A DNA stretch of 64,000 nt, taken from the NCBI RefSeq assembly GCF_000270185.1, contig NC_015517.1:1-64000 (forward strand), written 5' to 3'. Positions within the stretch are counted from its first letter, which is position 1. The number at the start of each line of letters is the position of its first letter. This document shows positions 28,058-37,657 of this stretch, one piece after another. The notes under the pieces were generated by a model. The model had not been told where the DNA came from and searched no databases. It saw nothing but the letters and a program-made list of their open reading frames with translations. The position numbers were made by a program, and so were the translations under genes. The stretch is from Melissococcus plutonius ATCC 35311 (GTDB lineage Bacteria; Bacillota; Bacilli; Lactobacillales; Enterococcaceae).

Positions 28058-28822
28058 ATGAACTATGTATTATGCGAGTTAAAATTAATGTTTAAATCTA
28101 AACTATTTTTGTTTTCACTAGCACTATCCATGTTAAGTATTGGTGTGGGTATTAGTGGTAATAAACTTATGGTAGAAATGGAGAAAGGATTAACGATATT
28201 CTTTTCTGGTTTTAGTTTGAGCACATCTTCTATCTTGCCCTTATTAGCACCCTTATTAGCCGCATTACCAATGGCAGATTCTTATATAAACGATTCTCAG
28301 AATAATATGACGACTGCAATATTCAGTCGTGAAACAAAAGAACAATATTTTATAAAAAAATTTTTAAGTGTAGGTTTATCTGGCTGGATTTCTCTTTTTT
28401 TACCTTTAATTATGTTGTTAATTGCTAATTTAATAGTATATCCAACCTTTTCCAATGCTTATATGGGAGTTATAGGTGGAGCTTTTTCAAAAATATATGA
28501 AAGTAATCAATTGATTTATGCAATTATTCTTATTTTAAATAGTAGTTTTTTTGGTTTTGTTTATGCAAATATTGGGTTAGTTTCATCATTTTATTTTAAA
28601 AATAGATATACCTGTGTATTTTTCCCATTGTGCATTTATTTTTTTCCTTCATTTATTTTTCCATTTTTAAATCTAGACAAATATGAACCAGTGACTACCT
28701 TTGATATAACTTCAAATACAGCAACAAACGGGATCTTGGTATCTACCCAACTATTTTTATTACTTGGTATTACCTTTCTTGTAGGTTATAAAAAAATAAC
28801 CAAAAAGGATTTAGGTCTATGA
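28058..28822 (+). CDS. ABC-2 like membrane subunit 1 of a four-gene operon
   Basis: 254 aa with about six hydrophobic segments, starting at ATG 28058 behind AAGGAGAG (the ATG at 28040 lies inside this site and is rejected). Loop residues FSRETKEQYFIKKFLS between helices 2 and 3 correspond to the coupling region. The next gene overlaps it by ATGA. Together with the two following proteins and an ATPase it forms a LanFEG-like or bacteriocin-immunity transporter. Confidence 0.7.
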   Translation: MNYVLCELKLMFKSKLFLFSLALSMLSIGVGISGNKLMVEMEKGLTIFFSGFSLSTSSILPLLAPLLAALPMADSYINDSQNNMTTAIFSRETKEQYFIKKFLSVGLSGWISLFLPLIMLLIANLIVYPTFSNAYMGVIGGAFSKIYESNQLIYAIILILNSSFFGFVYANIGLVSSFYFKNRYTCVFFPLCIYFFPSFIFPFLNLDKYEPVTTFDITSNTATNGILVSTQLFLLLGITFLVGYKKITKKDLGL

Positions 28823-29619
28823 TCAGAAGAATTGAATGTATTCGCTTTTCTAGAAATAATTATCATGTACTTATTAGTTCATTTTTATTAATCATCATTG
28901 GATTTTCATACTATCAATTTTTTTTAGAATCTCCTAGTAGAAATTTCTTTTCATGGATTTTGTATAATTTTCAGAATTTATATACGATTGGATTAGCTTT
29001 TCCGATGTTTTATTTAATAATAATAAATTCTCAATTTTTATTCTCTTTAAATAACTATAACTATATTTCTAGATTGTGTAGTAGACGGATATTATTCCTT
29101 TCTGATGTAAGAACAGTTTTTAAGGCTACCTTATTATACTTGCTAGGTATCATAGCGATATGTTCAATGATAGGCATATTCGGTTTAAATCTTGATAATA
29201 CTTGGGATAAAGAGATATACTTGTTTTTTAGAAGTGTTTTACAAACAACACCAAATAAAGAATTTACACCAATGTTCCAAGCTGGACTTTCCATTTTATT
29301 TTTATTTATGTATTTACTAACGATAGGAAATTGTTTTAATTTTCTTTTTACCTATTTCAAAAAGAAAAGCGTTGGTTTTGTCATTTTATTATTTTTAATC
29401 GGTAGTCAGATTTATTTTTATAAGGTACCTACTACAAGTTCTTTTTTTAATGGTATTATGCCAATTAATCATTATATTCTTTATATGGAAAGGTTTAATG
29501 AGAATAATGGTTTTATTTCAATTGGAATTAGTTTGCTGTATTGGATTATTCTTTTTTTAATAAACTATGGGTCACTTTATGTATTGTATCAGCGGACTGA
29601 TTTGGGAGAATACAGATGA
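28819..29619 (+). CDS. ABC-2 like membrane subunit 2
   Basis: 266 aa with about six hydrophobic segments. It overlaps the previous gene by 4 bp (ATGA) and the next by 4 bp, so the three are translationally coupled. No recognised family beyond ABC-2-like architecture (SRLCSRRILFLSDVRTVFKA is the likely cytoplasmic coupling segment). Confidence 0.65.
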   Translation: MIRRIECIRFSRNNYHVLISSFLLIIIGFSYYQFFLESPSRNFFSWILYNFQNLYTIGLAFPMFYLIIINSQFLFSLNNYNYISRLCSRRILFLSDVRTVFKATLLYLLGIIAICSMIGIFGLNLDNTWDKEIYLFFRSVLQTTPNKEFTPMFQAGLSILFLFMYLLTIGNCFNFLFTYFKKKSVGFVILLFLIGSQIYFYKVPTTSSFFNGIMPINHYILYMERFNENNGFISIGISLLYWIILFLINYGSLYVLYQRTDLGEYR

Positions 29620-30389
29620 GAATAAATATAGGATTTCAGAAAATATATCTTTCCCAAATAAAAGAGAAAAAAATTTTCTTATTAATAGGATTTACCTTTA
29701 TAATTATCTACTTTTCTGTATTGATAGATGTAAATACCAATGTAATATTAATGTATCATTCGATCATTGATGGAATCGCCTATAGAGATTTTTCTGTGTT
29801 AGCCATTATTCGTTTTTTGGTATTGCATTTGATATATATTTATTTTTTTTCTTTATCGACCAATTTTAAAGACAATACCTATCTATATTTAGCTTTTAAT
29901 AGACTTGGAAATATAGGTATATGGTATCAAAATACACTTTTGTATGCTGCATTTTTAGGCATGTTCTATTGGGGAATCATGTTAATTGGTTTTATAATTT
30001 ACTTACTTATATTAACAGCATTCATTGGAGAATTATCATTGTTTTATCACGTGATTTTCTCAAAAAAGACAGTGCTATTTTTCTTATTTAGTATTCTATC
30101 CAGTATTTCCTTAGCAAATATCTTTTTATCAATAAAAAATATAGTAAAAAAAGAAAATATAGCATTTGCTAGTGTAACTTTTCTTTTATTATGCTATATC
30201 TTTTCTTTTTATCTTGTTGGAGAGAGGCATTTTCTTTTTTTTAATACGGATATTTTAACGGTTGAAAGGATTAGTTCAACGTTTTTCGGGGAAAACGCTA
30301 TAATAATTAACATTTTTTGGCAATTTATTCAAAATTTGATTATCAGTATTTTTACTATAACTTACTTAAAGAAAAAAGGATTGGAGTGA
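29616..30389 (+). CDS. ABC-2 like membrane subunit 3
   Basis: 257 aa, again six hydrophobic segments, coupled by a 4-bp overlap to subunit 2 and 5 bp before the ATPase start. Three separate membrane subunits with a single ATPase are unusual; lantibiotic immunity transporters normally use two. Confidence 0.65.
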   Translation: MRINIGFQKIYLSQIKEKKIFLLIGFTFIIIYFSVLIDVNTNVILMYHSIIDGIAYRDFSVLAIIRFLVLHLIYIYFFSLSTNFKDNTYLYLAFNRLGNIGIWYQNTLLYAAFLGMFYWGIMLIGFIIYLLILTAFIGELSLFYHVIFSKKTVLFFLFSILSSISLANIFLSIKNIVKKENIAFASVTFLLLCYIFSFYLVGERHFLFFNTDILTVERISSTFFGENAIIINIFWQFIQNLIISIFTITYLKKKGLE

Positions 30390-30394
30390 TTTTT

Positions 30395-31042
30395 ATGAAT
30401 GTTATAGCAATGGATAAAATCAACATGAAATTTAAAGACCTAGTTATTTTTGAAGATATGTCTTTTAAATGCTCGAAAAATGGCATTATAGGTATTGTTG
30501 GAGAAAATGGCTCTGGAAAGAGTGTTTTATTTAAACTACTAGCAGGCTTTATTATCCCAAACCATGGAACAATTATTATAAATGAACATAACATCACTAA
30601 AAACAAACTATTTCCTAATAAATTAGGCGTTCTTATAGAAGAACCATATTTTTTAACGGATATTACTGGATTTGAAAATTTAAAACTGCTCGCTAGTATT
30701 AAAAATGAAATATCAGATAAAGATGTACTAAATACGTTATAAAAGGTAGGACTAACAAATCAAAAAGATATAAAAGTTAAAAATTATTCATTAGGCATGA
30801 AAAAAAAGTTGGGCATCGCTCAGGCGATTATGGAAGAACAAAAAATAGTCTTATTAGATAAGCCTATGAATGCATTAGATGAAGAAAGTGTTGAAAATAT
30901 GAGAGAGTTGTTCAAACAACTCGCTAATGATGGCGCAACTATTTTAATAGCTAGTCATAATAAAGAAGATATCAATAAACTATGTGATGATATCTATAAA
31001 ATTAAAGGACATCGATTAGAAAATATAAAAATAGTAGTATAA
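30395..31042 (+). pseudogene. ABC ATPase with in-frame stop and damaged Walker B
   Basis: From ATG 30395 (ribosome site TTGGAGTGA) the protein carries Walker A GENGSGKSV and runs to TAA 30740-30742. The same frame continues (KVGLTNQKDIKVK) to the signature YSLGMKKKLGIAQA, Walker B VLLDKPMNALD and H-loop ASHN, ending at 31042. The Walker B catalytic Glu is replaced by Lys (DKP for DEP). A nonsense codon plus loss of the catalytic base suggests the transporter has been dead for some time. Repaired length is 215 aa. Confidence 0.8.
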
Positions 31043-31240
31043 GATATGAATATTAATAATAGAAAAAATTCCTAAGACATTTAAATTCTTAATAAAAAAT
31101 GCATTGAGAAACAAAAACTACATTCCTATTCTGATCATAAAAATTTAATTAAACAGATCGTAAATGTTAGTGAAATGAATGCAATTGATTAATAAAAAAA
31201 GAGAATTAACTTATAAGTTATTATAGAAAGGTGCTATTCG

Positions 31241-31798
31241 ATATTTGGAACGAAAAAAATTAGTACTAATAGATTAGTATTGAGAAAGCTTTGTTTAAAA
31301 GATAGTGTTCAAATGTTTGACAATTGGGGATCGGATTCTAAAGTCACGAAATTTTTAACTTGGAAGCCTTATAAGAATATAGATAGTGTCAATCATTACT
31401 TATCTTTAGTAACCAATAACTATTGTAGTGAAGATTATTTTCATTGGGGAATTGAAATAAAAGATACCCATACACTAATTGGAACTATTTCTGTCGTGAA
31501 CTATCATAAAAGGATTCAAACAATGGAAATAGGATATGCTATTGGAAGAAGATGGTGGAATCAAGGATATACATCAGAAGCATTATCGGAAGTGGTTAAT
31601 TATTTGTTCGCTGAAACAACGATTCAACGAATAGAAGCTTTTCATGATACTAATAATCCAAATTCAGGGTTAGTTTTAAATAAGTGTCAATTTGTTTTTG
31701 AAGGAATTCTTAGAAAAAGAGGAAAAAATAATTGTGGCATTTTCGATGAGTGTATCTATTCAATTTTGAGACAAGAATCAACTAAAACAGCTATTTAA
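31241..31798 (+). CDS. GNAT acetyltransferase (RimJ/RimL-type), apparent ATA start
   Basis: The protein begins naturally with FGTKKISTNRLVLRKL, the usual N-terminal strand of RimJ/RimL-type N-acetyltransferases, but the codon at the expected start (31241) is ATA, seven bases after AAAGGTG. The first in-frame conventional start (TTG 31280) would remove that strand and has no ribosome site. Acetyl-CoA loop motifs are visible (GYAIGRRWWNQGYTSEAL) along with a C-terminal NPNSGLVLNKCQFVFEG. Likely acetylates a protein N-terminus or small amine. It may be a start-loss pseudogene. Confidence 0.7.
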   Translation: MFGTKKISTNRLVLRKLCLKDSVQMFDNWGSDSKVTKFLTWKPYKNIDSVNHYLSLVTNNYCSEDYFHWGIEIKDTHTLIGTISVVNYHKRIQTMEIGYAIGRRWWNQGYTSEALSEVVNYLFAETTIQRIEAFHDTNNPNSGLVLNKCQFVFEGILRKRGKNNCGIFDECIYSILRQESTKTAI

Positions 31799-32180
31799 TA
31801 TATACCTATAATTTCTATTCAATTAATTCGAGAAATTGGACTTCCAATATTATTGCTAAATCTAATGATTAACAATAATAGATATAAGGATAAATATCTA
31901 GACATTGGATAGGAAAGGGAATCAGGAAACATTCAAGACTTTAAAGCTTAAATGAACAATAAGCACACAATTAAGGATATCCTAGTTGGGTGCTTTTTTG
32001 TTTAGTTTGGTAGCTATCTTTTCAGAAAATATAGAGATTGTATGATAAAAATGAAAAAATATAGTTATCTTATGATATAGCCTATATTAATAACTAGGGA
32101 TTGACTATGAATAATATTTATCTTAAAGAACAAACTTATTTTAAAAAGTCATTCTTCTTTTTCTGTCTAAATAGTTGTTC
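31799..32180. other. Intergenic stretch with a terminator at 31961-32000
   Basis: The hairpin AAGCACACAA...TTGGGTGCTT followed by TTTTTG closes the GNAT transcript. No other feature is visible. Confidence 0.5.
31961..32000 (+). terminator. Terminator after GNAT gene
   Basis: Stem AAGCACACAA / TTGGGTGCTT with one mismatch and an inner AGGATATCCT palindrome, followed by a T run. Confidence 0.7.
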
Positions 32181-32729
32181 TTATTCCAAAACCGTCTTTG
32201 CTTGTTTGTACTCTCTAATTTTTGGTGGTATAAAACTGTCAAAGAAGGGTTGAATTTCATCAAGTGAATCAGCAAATAGAATTTTATCAAAGTCTTCTTG
32301 TGTCAAAAAGCCTTCGTCAACCATTAATTGGTATTGCTGTTTAAGCGGATTAAAGTGTTGACCAATTCTTCCCCACGAAATAACTTCTGTAATTTCTTCA
32401 ATGGTTCCTGGGCCTCCTGGCAATGCTATATATAGATTAGCAGTTTCAATCATTTTTTTCTTACGTTCATGCATATCGGATACAATGATAAGTGAAGTAA
32501 GATTATCTTTTGCAAGCTCTCTATCCACTAAAAAATCGGGCATAATACCAGTAACTTCACCATTTGCCTTGAGGACGGTTTCTGCAATGATTCACATTAA
32601 CCCCGCATTTCCGCCACCATATATAAGATTACATTGATTCTCACCAATCCAATTCCCTAAATCCTCTGTGATTTGCTTATATTCTTCTGAATTACCACTG
32701 CTTGCTCCACAATAAACTGCAATATTCAT
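32181..32729 (-). pseudogene. LOG-family (TIGR00730) nucleoside-5'-monophosphate phosphoribohydrolase with internal TGA
   Basis: From ATG 32729 (ribosome site GGGGAG) the protein starts MNIAVYCGASSGNSEEY and has the Rossmann segment LIYGGGNAGLM, then a TGA at 32594-32592 where Gly is expected. The same frame continues with IIAETVLKANGEVTGIMPDF and the family hallmark PGGPGTIEEI (catalytic Arg/Glu region). The repaired length is 182 aa, normal for the family that releases cytokinin-like bases from nucleotide monophosphates. The ATG at 32543 could give a truncated, inactive product. Confidence 0.85.
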
Positions 32730-32822
32730 TTGACTTCTCCCCTCGACATAGTCTGTTTTATGATAGTATAAACTTGAAAGAGGGGATTTATCAATACAGA
32801 AATTAGGGAATATAAATCATGA

Positions 32823-33116
32823 ATGATTGATTTTTATAAAAAAAGAAATTGGTATCACTACGATTCCTTTATAAGAATAGGCTTTTTAACAGAAGAAGTT
32901 GGTGAACTTTCAAGAGCAATTAGAAGTATTGAAATTGGGAGAGATAGACCAGATGAATTACTAAAAAGTGAAGCATATTATAAAGAAAATTTAATAGAGG
33001 AACTCGGAGATGTATTCGATAATGTACTGATCATTGCAGATAAGTATGATATTTTGCTTGATGAAATCATTAAATATCATAGGAGAAAACTTGAAGAACG
33101 GTTTAAGGAAAAGTAA
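32823..33116 (+). CDS. MazG-like nucleotide pyrophosphohydrolase, N-terminus possibly truncated
   Basis: 97 aa containing the MazG/dUTPase-like metal-binding pattern EEVGEL ... EELGDV (four acidic residues on two helices). Such all-alpha enzymes hydrolyse (d)NTPs to monophosphates. The ribosome site before ATG 32823 is poor, and a better-placed ATG 3 bp upstream (32820) leads to an immediate stop, so a frameshift at the 5' end is possible. A good terminator follows. Confidence 0.75.
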   Translation: MIDFYKKRNWYHYDSFIRIGFLTEEVGELSRAIRSIEIGRDRPDELLKSEAYYKENLIEELGDVFDNVLIIADKYDILLDEIIKYHRRKLEERFKEK

Positions 33117-33139
33117 CACCATTTTACTATAAAAAAGTA

Positions 33140-33172
33140 GGCACCTCAAAGCGAGGTGTCTATTTTATTTAA
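33140..33172 (+). terminator. Terminator after MazG-like gene
   Basis: Stem GGCACCTC / GAGGTGTC with a 5-nt loop, followed by TATTTTATTT. Confidence 0.8.
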
Positions 33173-33491
33173 GATAATCCTATGATTTTCATTGAAATCG
33201 CACCTTATAGAAAGTATTTTTTCTTCTAAGTATTATAGAATATTGTGTATTGAGAATTGAATCTATCTAATGAAATAAAAGATCTCTTATGAAAAATCAT
33301 GTTAGAGTAATTTTTATCACTTTTTCCAGTAATGTTTTGATTATATTGAAACCGATTTCCAAATTGTAGATTGAATCCAAAGTTAATATAAGAAAATTAT
33401 CACAAATTTATAAAGAATAATAGATAGTTAGAAACATTAATAATGATAAAATAGAGTAAACAGACTGATTTGTTAGGGAGGTTCTATAAGA
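33173..33491. other. Promoter region of the ABC/two-component operon
   Basis: About 320 bp without a gene. GATAAAATAGAG near 33446 is a possible -10 element, and the ribosome site GGGAGG precedes ATG 33492. No clear operator was seen for the response regulator encoded downstream. Confidence 0.4.
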
Positions 33492-34388
33492 ATGGAATTG
33501 TGTTTAAAAAATTTGTCAAAAGATTATTCAAAAAAGAAGGCTATCAATAATTTGAATATCAGCTTTACCAATGGATTGTACGCTTTATTGGGACCAAATG
33601 GTTCAGGTAAATCAACCCTGATGAATTTACTATGTGGATTGATTTCACCAACGTCTGGAAAGATTATGTATGGCACAGTCGATATTTCAAAAAATAAAGA
33701 TGTTTTGTATGAGCAACTTGGATATCTTCCTCAAACCTTTAATTTCTATCCTGATTTTACTGTATCTGATTTTTTAACTTATTTGGGCACCTTGAAAGGC
33801 ATTCACCTAGATGACCTAAAAACAAAAATAAATATCGCATTAAAGAAGGTTAACCTAACTACCAAAATAGATAAAAAAATAAAGAATCTTTCAGGCGGGA
33901 TGCAGAGAAGGCTAGGGATTGCACAAGCGATCATTAATGATCCTAAAATTTTAGTTTTAGATGAACAAACTACAGGATTAGACCCAAGGGAACGTGCTTC
34001 CTTTAAAAAATTAGTATCAGATTTAGCAAAAGATAGACTAGTTATTGTATCCACACATATTGTTTCTGATATTGCCGACATTGCAGATAATATTATCTTT
34101 TTGAAAAAAGGATCAATTGTATTGACTGGTAATATCGATAAAATTCTTAAAACGATCAATGGAAATGTTTGGCTTGCAACAGTTGATCAAGAATCGGGCG
34201 AGAAATTAGAAGAACAATATATTATTTCAAAAGCATATTATCTACCAAATAATGATATACAATATAGGATTATTTCAGACAACCGACCTTGTGAGTTGGC
34301 AAAACCATCAACATCATGTTTAGATGATGTCTATCTTTCCATTTTTAATGAAGTGAGTGAAGGAGAAAAACATGAAAACTTTAATTAA
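33492..34388 (+). CDS. ABC transporter ATPase (BcrA-like) linked to a two-component system
   Basis: 298 aa with Walker A GPNGSGKST (about 34-42), Q-loop LPQTF, signature LSGGMQRRLGIA (about 137), Walker B ILVLDEQTTGLD (Gln for the usual Pro, tolerated in many family members) and H-loop STH. A C-terminal extension of about 85 residues is typical of ABC-2 export ATPases. The permease start lies inside the 3' end of this gene, so the two are coupled. With the downstream response regulator and kinase it looks like an antimicrobial-peptide resistance unit. Confidence 0.9.
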   Translation: MELCLKNLSKDYSKKKAINNLNISFTNGLYALLGPNGSGKSTLMNLLCGLISPTSGKIMYGTVDISKNKDVLYEQLGYLPQTFNFYPDFTVSDFLTYLGTLKGIHLDDLKTKINIALKKVNLTTKIDKKIKNLSGGMQRRLGIAQAIINDPKILVLDEQTTGLDPRERASFKKLVSDLAKDRLVIVSTHIVSDIADIADNIIFLKKGSIVLTGNIDKILKTINGNVWLATVDQESGEKLEEQYIISKAYYLPNNDIQYRIISDNRPCELAKPSTSCLDDVYLSIFNEVSEGEKHENFN

Positions 34389-35616
34389 ATATGAAATAAA
34401 GAAGATTATTACTAAAAAATCCATCCTTTTTACATTTCCATTGATCCTTCTTTTTGTGCTATGGCTTTTTATATTGCCATTTTTTCAGGAAAACATCACA
34501 TTACCATCAGGTGAGAGTTACCGAGGAATGAAAGCAGTCAAAATTTTAAAAAAGCAGCCAGATATACATCTAAATGCACAGGAAGTAAATCGACTAATTG
34601 CTAAATATCAAAATTTAGCTAAAGATAAAAAAAATTATCCTAATGGAGACCCGTCCCAAATTGAATTTAAAAATAGGATAAATCATTCATTTGTTTTACC
34701 AAATTATGAAGCGTTAAATCTGATTGCCAATGTTCATTCAGGCGCTAAAAGATATGTTGGTCATCCTGAAATACGTAATATCAAAACTTCTAAAAAAACG
34801 TTTAATCTCTATAAAAAGTTAGGCACTAACTATCATGATATTGAAAATGGTAGGAAGCTAAATAGTTCTCGGTACTATTCTACTAGTGAGAAAAGATATT
34901 GGGAAAACATGGTTAAAAAAATAAAAACACCCTTTAAAATTGGATATCAAGGTGCATGGATAATTATTATTGACCGTCTGACTTTTTTATTTGTTCCCAT
35001 TCTTTTTATTTGTATATTGGTATCCCAAGCGTTTATTTATGATATACAACTACGTACAATTACAATTATTTTTCCGACTATGAAGGGACGAAGAGAATTG
35101 GTCATTGCCAAGCTTTTATCTGCATACCTAGTTGGAGTTGTCTATTATAGTTTGTTTGTTTTCCTAGTCACTGTTCCACTGTTATCCTTATATGGTATTA
35201 AAGGATGGGATTTACCTATACAAGTTCAAGATCCAAGTATTCCTTATCCTTGGACATTATCACAAACGGTATTTATCCATTTTGGCATAGGTTTGTTAAT
35301 TTTACTTGGATTAATAACGATTATTTTGCTTAGTTCATTATTTGTAAAAAAAAATATACCGATTATCATGTTAACAATTTGCCTAGTTCTAATTCCTATG
35401 ATTATTCCTAAATCTAGTGAATGGTTAGTTTATCGTCTATTGGTAGGAATTTTACCTATTACCCAGCTTGATATGGCTTATGTCGATTGGATTAGCTATA
35501 GTATTTTTGGTAAGATATTTAATGTTTATTCTTTTAATCTAGTCATATATACTTTAATTGTACTCATTGGTGTTCCGATGATTATCAAAAAATATTCAAA
35601 ATATGAAATTGATTGA
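34372..35616 (+). CDS. ABC-2 permease with large extracytoplasmic domain
   Basis: 414 aa from ATG 34372 (GAAGGAG seven bases upstream; ATG 34357 is upstream of that site). One N-terminal helix (residues 18-38), then about 150 soluble residues that should lie outside the cell, then five helices. This is the arrangement of ABC-2 exporters such as NatB-like proteins. Partner of the 33492 ATPase. Confidence 0.85.
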   Translation: MKTLIKYEIKKIITKKSILFTFPLILLFVLWLFILPFFQENITLPSGESYRGMKAVKILKKQPDIHLNAQEVNRLIAKYQNLAKDKKNYPNGDPSQIEFKNRINHSFVLPNYEALNLIANVHSGAKRYVGHPEIRNIKTSKKTFNLYKKLGTNYHDIENGRKLNSSRYYSTSEKRYWENMVKKIKTPFKIGYQGAWIIIIDRLTFLFVPILFICILVSQAFIYDIQLRTITIIFPTMKGRRELVIAKLLSAYLVGVVYYSLFVFLVTVPLLSLYGIKGWDLPIQVQDPSIPYPWTLSQTVFIHFGIGLLILLGLITIILLSSLFVKKNIPIIMLTICLVLIPMIIPKSSEWLVYRLLVGILPITQLDMAYVDWISYSIFGKIFNVYSFNLVIYTLIVLIGVPMIIKKYSKYEID

Positions 35617-35662
35617 AGATTGATGCTTTAATGGTAAGTAAAGTAGTAGAGGGAGAGATTTT

Positions 35663-36358
35663 ATGGCTAATGGTAATATTGTAGTCATTGATGATGAAAA
35701 AGATATCTGTGATTTAATCGCATCCTTATTGGTGAGTGAAGGGTATACCGTTTCTTCTTTCTACACTGGAAAAAATTTTATAGAATACAGCGAAAGAAAT
35801 GAAGTACCCCTATTAATTTTAGATATTATGTTGCCTGATATTGGTGGATTAGAAATTTTAAAAGAAATACGAAAACGAAAATTTTTCCCAATTTTATTAC
35901 TTACTGCCAAGAATCTTGATGCGGATAAACTAGTAGGATTGACTTTAGGTGCAGATGATTATATTACTAAGCCATTTAACTCTTTGGAAGTTGTTGCACG
36001 TGTAAAAACACATTTAAGACGAGTAAATCATTATAACAATCAAACGCCAGAGGAGTCCTATCTATTAGAATATAATGGACTAACCTTAAATAAAAAGAAA
36101 TATAAAATCTTTTTATTTGATGAAGAAATTAAAGTAACTCCTATAGAATTTGCAATACTTCATTATTTATTAATAAATAGTGGTAGGGTTGTCACATCGG
36201 AAGAATTATTTGAAGCAGTTTGGAAAGAAAAATATATGGATAGTAATAACACAATAATGGATCATATAGCGAGGATAAGAGAGAAGTTACATGAAAATCC
36301 AAGAGAGCCTAATTATATTAAAACAGTGTGGGGAGTAGGATATACTATTGGAAACTAA
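35663..36358 (+). CDS. OmpR-family response regulator (VanR-like)
   Basis: 231 aa. The receiver domain (residues 1-120) has the acidic pair DDE near residue 11, phospho-acceptor Asp in LLILDIMLPD (about 53), Thr in LLLTAK and Lys in DDYITKPF. The winged-helix DNA-binding domain (about 130-230) includes LTLNKKKY, TPIEFAILHYLL and TVWGVGYTIGN. It probably activates the ABC genes just upstream. It overlaps the kinase gene by 11 bp. Confidence 0.92.
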   Translation: MANGNIVVIDDEKDICDLIASLLVSEGYTVSSFYTGKNFIEYSERNEVPLLILDIMLPDIGGLEILKEIRKRKFFPILLLTAKNLDADKLVGLTLGADDYITKPFNSLEVVARVKTHLRRVNHYNNQTPEESYLLEYNGLTLNKKKYKIFLFDEEIKVTPIEFAILHYLLINSGRVVTSEELFEAVWKEKYMDSNNTIMDHIARIREKLHENPREPNYIKTVWGVGYTIGN

Positions 36359-37429
36359 CAGGTTGTATAACAAGGTATTTAGAAAGATATGCTTTCAGTA
36401 TTTTTCAACAATGCTCCTTCTCCTTCTATTTTTAGTCATCTTTGTAGATATCATATTGATCGATTCAGGTATCAGTTGGCGAGGATCACCGCATGAAATT
36501 CAATGGATTAATTATTTACAAGACAATCTATTAATTATCAATATAGTGACCTTATTTTTAATTTGGTCAATCACGACATTCTTATTCTTTTTAAGATATA
36601 TCTTTTATCTAAAGGAAATTACAGATGCTGTCCAAGTTATTTCAATCAATACTAAAGAAAAGATTGAATTATCTAAAGGAATTAAACCACTAGAAATTCA
36701 ACTTAATATTATTTGTCAAAATTTAGAGAATCAAAAAAAATTGTTAAAAAATTCAGAGGAAAGCAGACGAGATTTGATCACTCATCTCGCACATGATTTG
36801 AAAACTCCCTTAACTAGTATTATTGGTTATTTAACCATTATTAAAGCTAAACCAACACTGATAAGACTAGCAAAAAGAAATACGTTGATATCGTGCTTAA
36901 TAAAGCCAATAAATTAAATGTTATGATTAATGAGCTTTTTGAAATGACTCGTTTTGATCACTATCAAATCACTTTAAGCAAACAACCCATTAACCTAAGT
37001 GTTATGGTTCATCAACTCTTTTATGAATTTAAACCTGTGCTGAAAGAAGGCCAAAGCTTCTCATTAGACATTCAAAAGGACCTAGTTATCGTCTCCGACC
37101 TGACTTTAATGGAAAGAATACTGGATAATATTGTGAAAAATGCTATTAATTATGGACTTCCAAATTCTAATATTTCTTTTCATCTAGAAAAGAATAGGGA
37201 AAATAAAATTATATTAGCGATAAGTAATACTTGTCTCCCTATCAATCATGAGCAACTTCAACATGTATTTGAACCTTTTTATAGAATTGATGAATCAAGA
37301 AGCAGTCATGATGGTGGAACAGGACTAGGACTTTATATTACCAAGAATTTTGTAGAAAAATTGGGTGGTTCTATAACTTTTCAGTATGAAGATAATCGAG
37401 CAAATGTACAAATACTATTTCCACAATAA
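36348..37429 (+). pseudogene. Histidine kinase (VanS-like) split by a one-base frameshift
   Basis: The first frame (36348-36917) encodes two membrane helices (about 17-37 and 62-85) with a short external loop, a linker and the H-box LAHDLKTPLTSIIGY. It is followed by a stop after a run of A. The second frame (from about 36875) continues KKYVDIVLNKANKLNVMINE and supplies the N box (ILDNIVKNAINYG), the G1 region DESRSSHDGGTGLGLYI and the C-terminus. A single lost base in GCAAAAAGAAA at about 36872 accounts for the break. Transcriptional slippage or a sequencing error in the A-run could restore it. Cognate partner of the response regulator. Confidence 0.82.
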
Positions 37430-37513
37430 TCAAATTTAATTTAACGATATATATCGTATAATATACCTATAGAAAAGTTATGCCGGTGGTTATCCAAAAA
37501 GGTGATGGTGCCT

Positions 37514-37657
37514 ATGAAAATAGGTACTGAAATCGATGAAAGGAGAAGCCTGTTATCCGCATTTGAAACAATCCAGACAATCTTAGGATTTGGTATGTTT
37601 ATCATCGCTTTGGTTGGCCTAGTTGTTACATTGCTTAAAAATGACAATAAAAAATAA
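37514..37657 (+). CDS. Holin-like (Hol-Tox) type I toxin peptide, copy 3
   Basis: 47 aa from ATG 37514: MKIGTEIDERRSLL, then SAFETIQTILGFGMF, ending LKNDNKK. The internal TTG of copy 2 is TTA here, so initiation at ATG 37514 or at CTG 37550 is required. The promoter TATAAT at about 37457 overlaps a 14-bp palindrome ACGATATATATCGT (37444-37457), a possible operator. The shared hairpin AAAATAACCG...CGGTTATTTT (37651-37690) follows. A minus-strand TATAAG near 37772 is the likely antisense promoter, less conserved than in copies 1 and 2. Confidence 0.7.
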   Translation: MKIGTEIDERRSLLSAFETIQTILGFGMFIIALVGLVVTLLKNDNKK

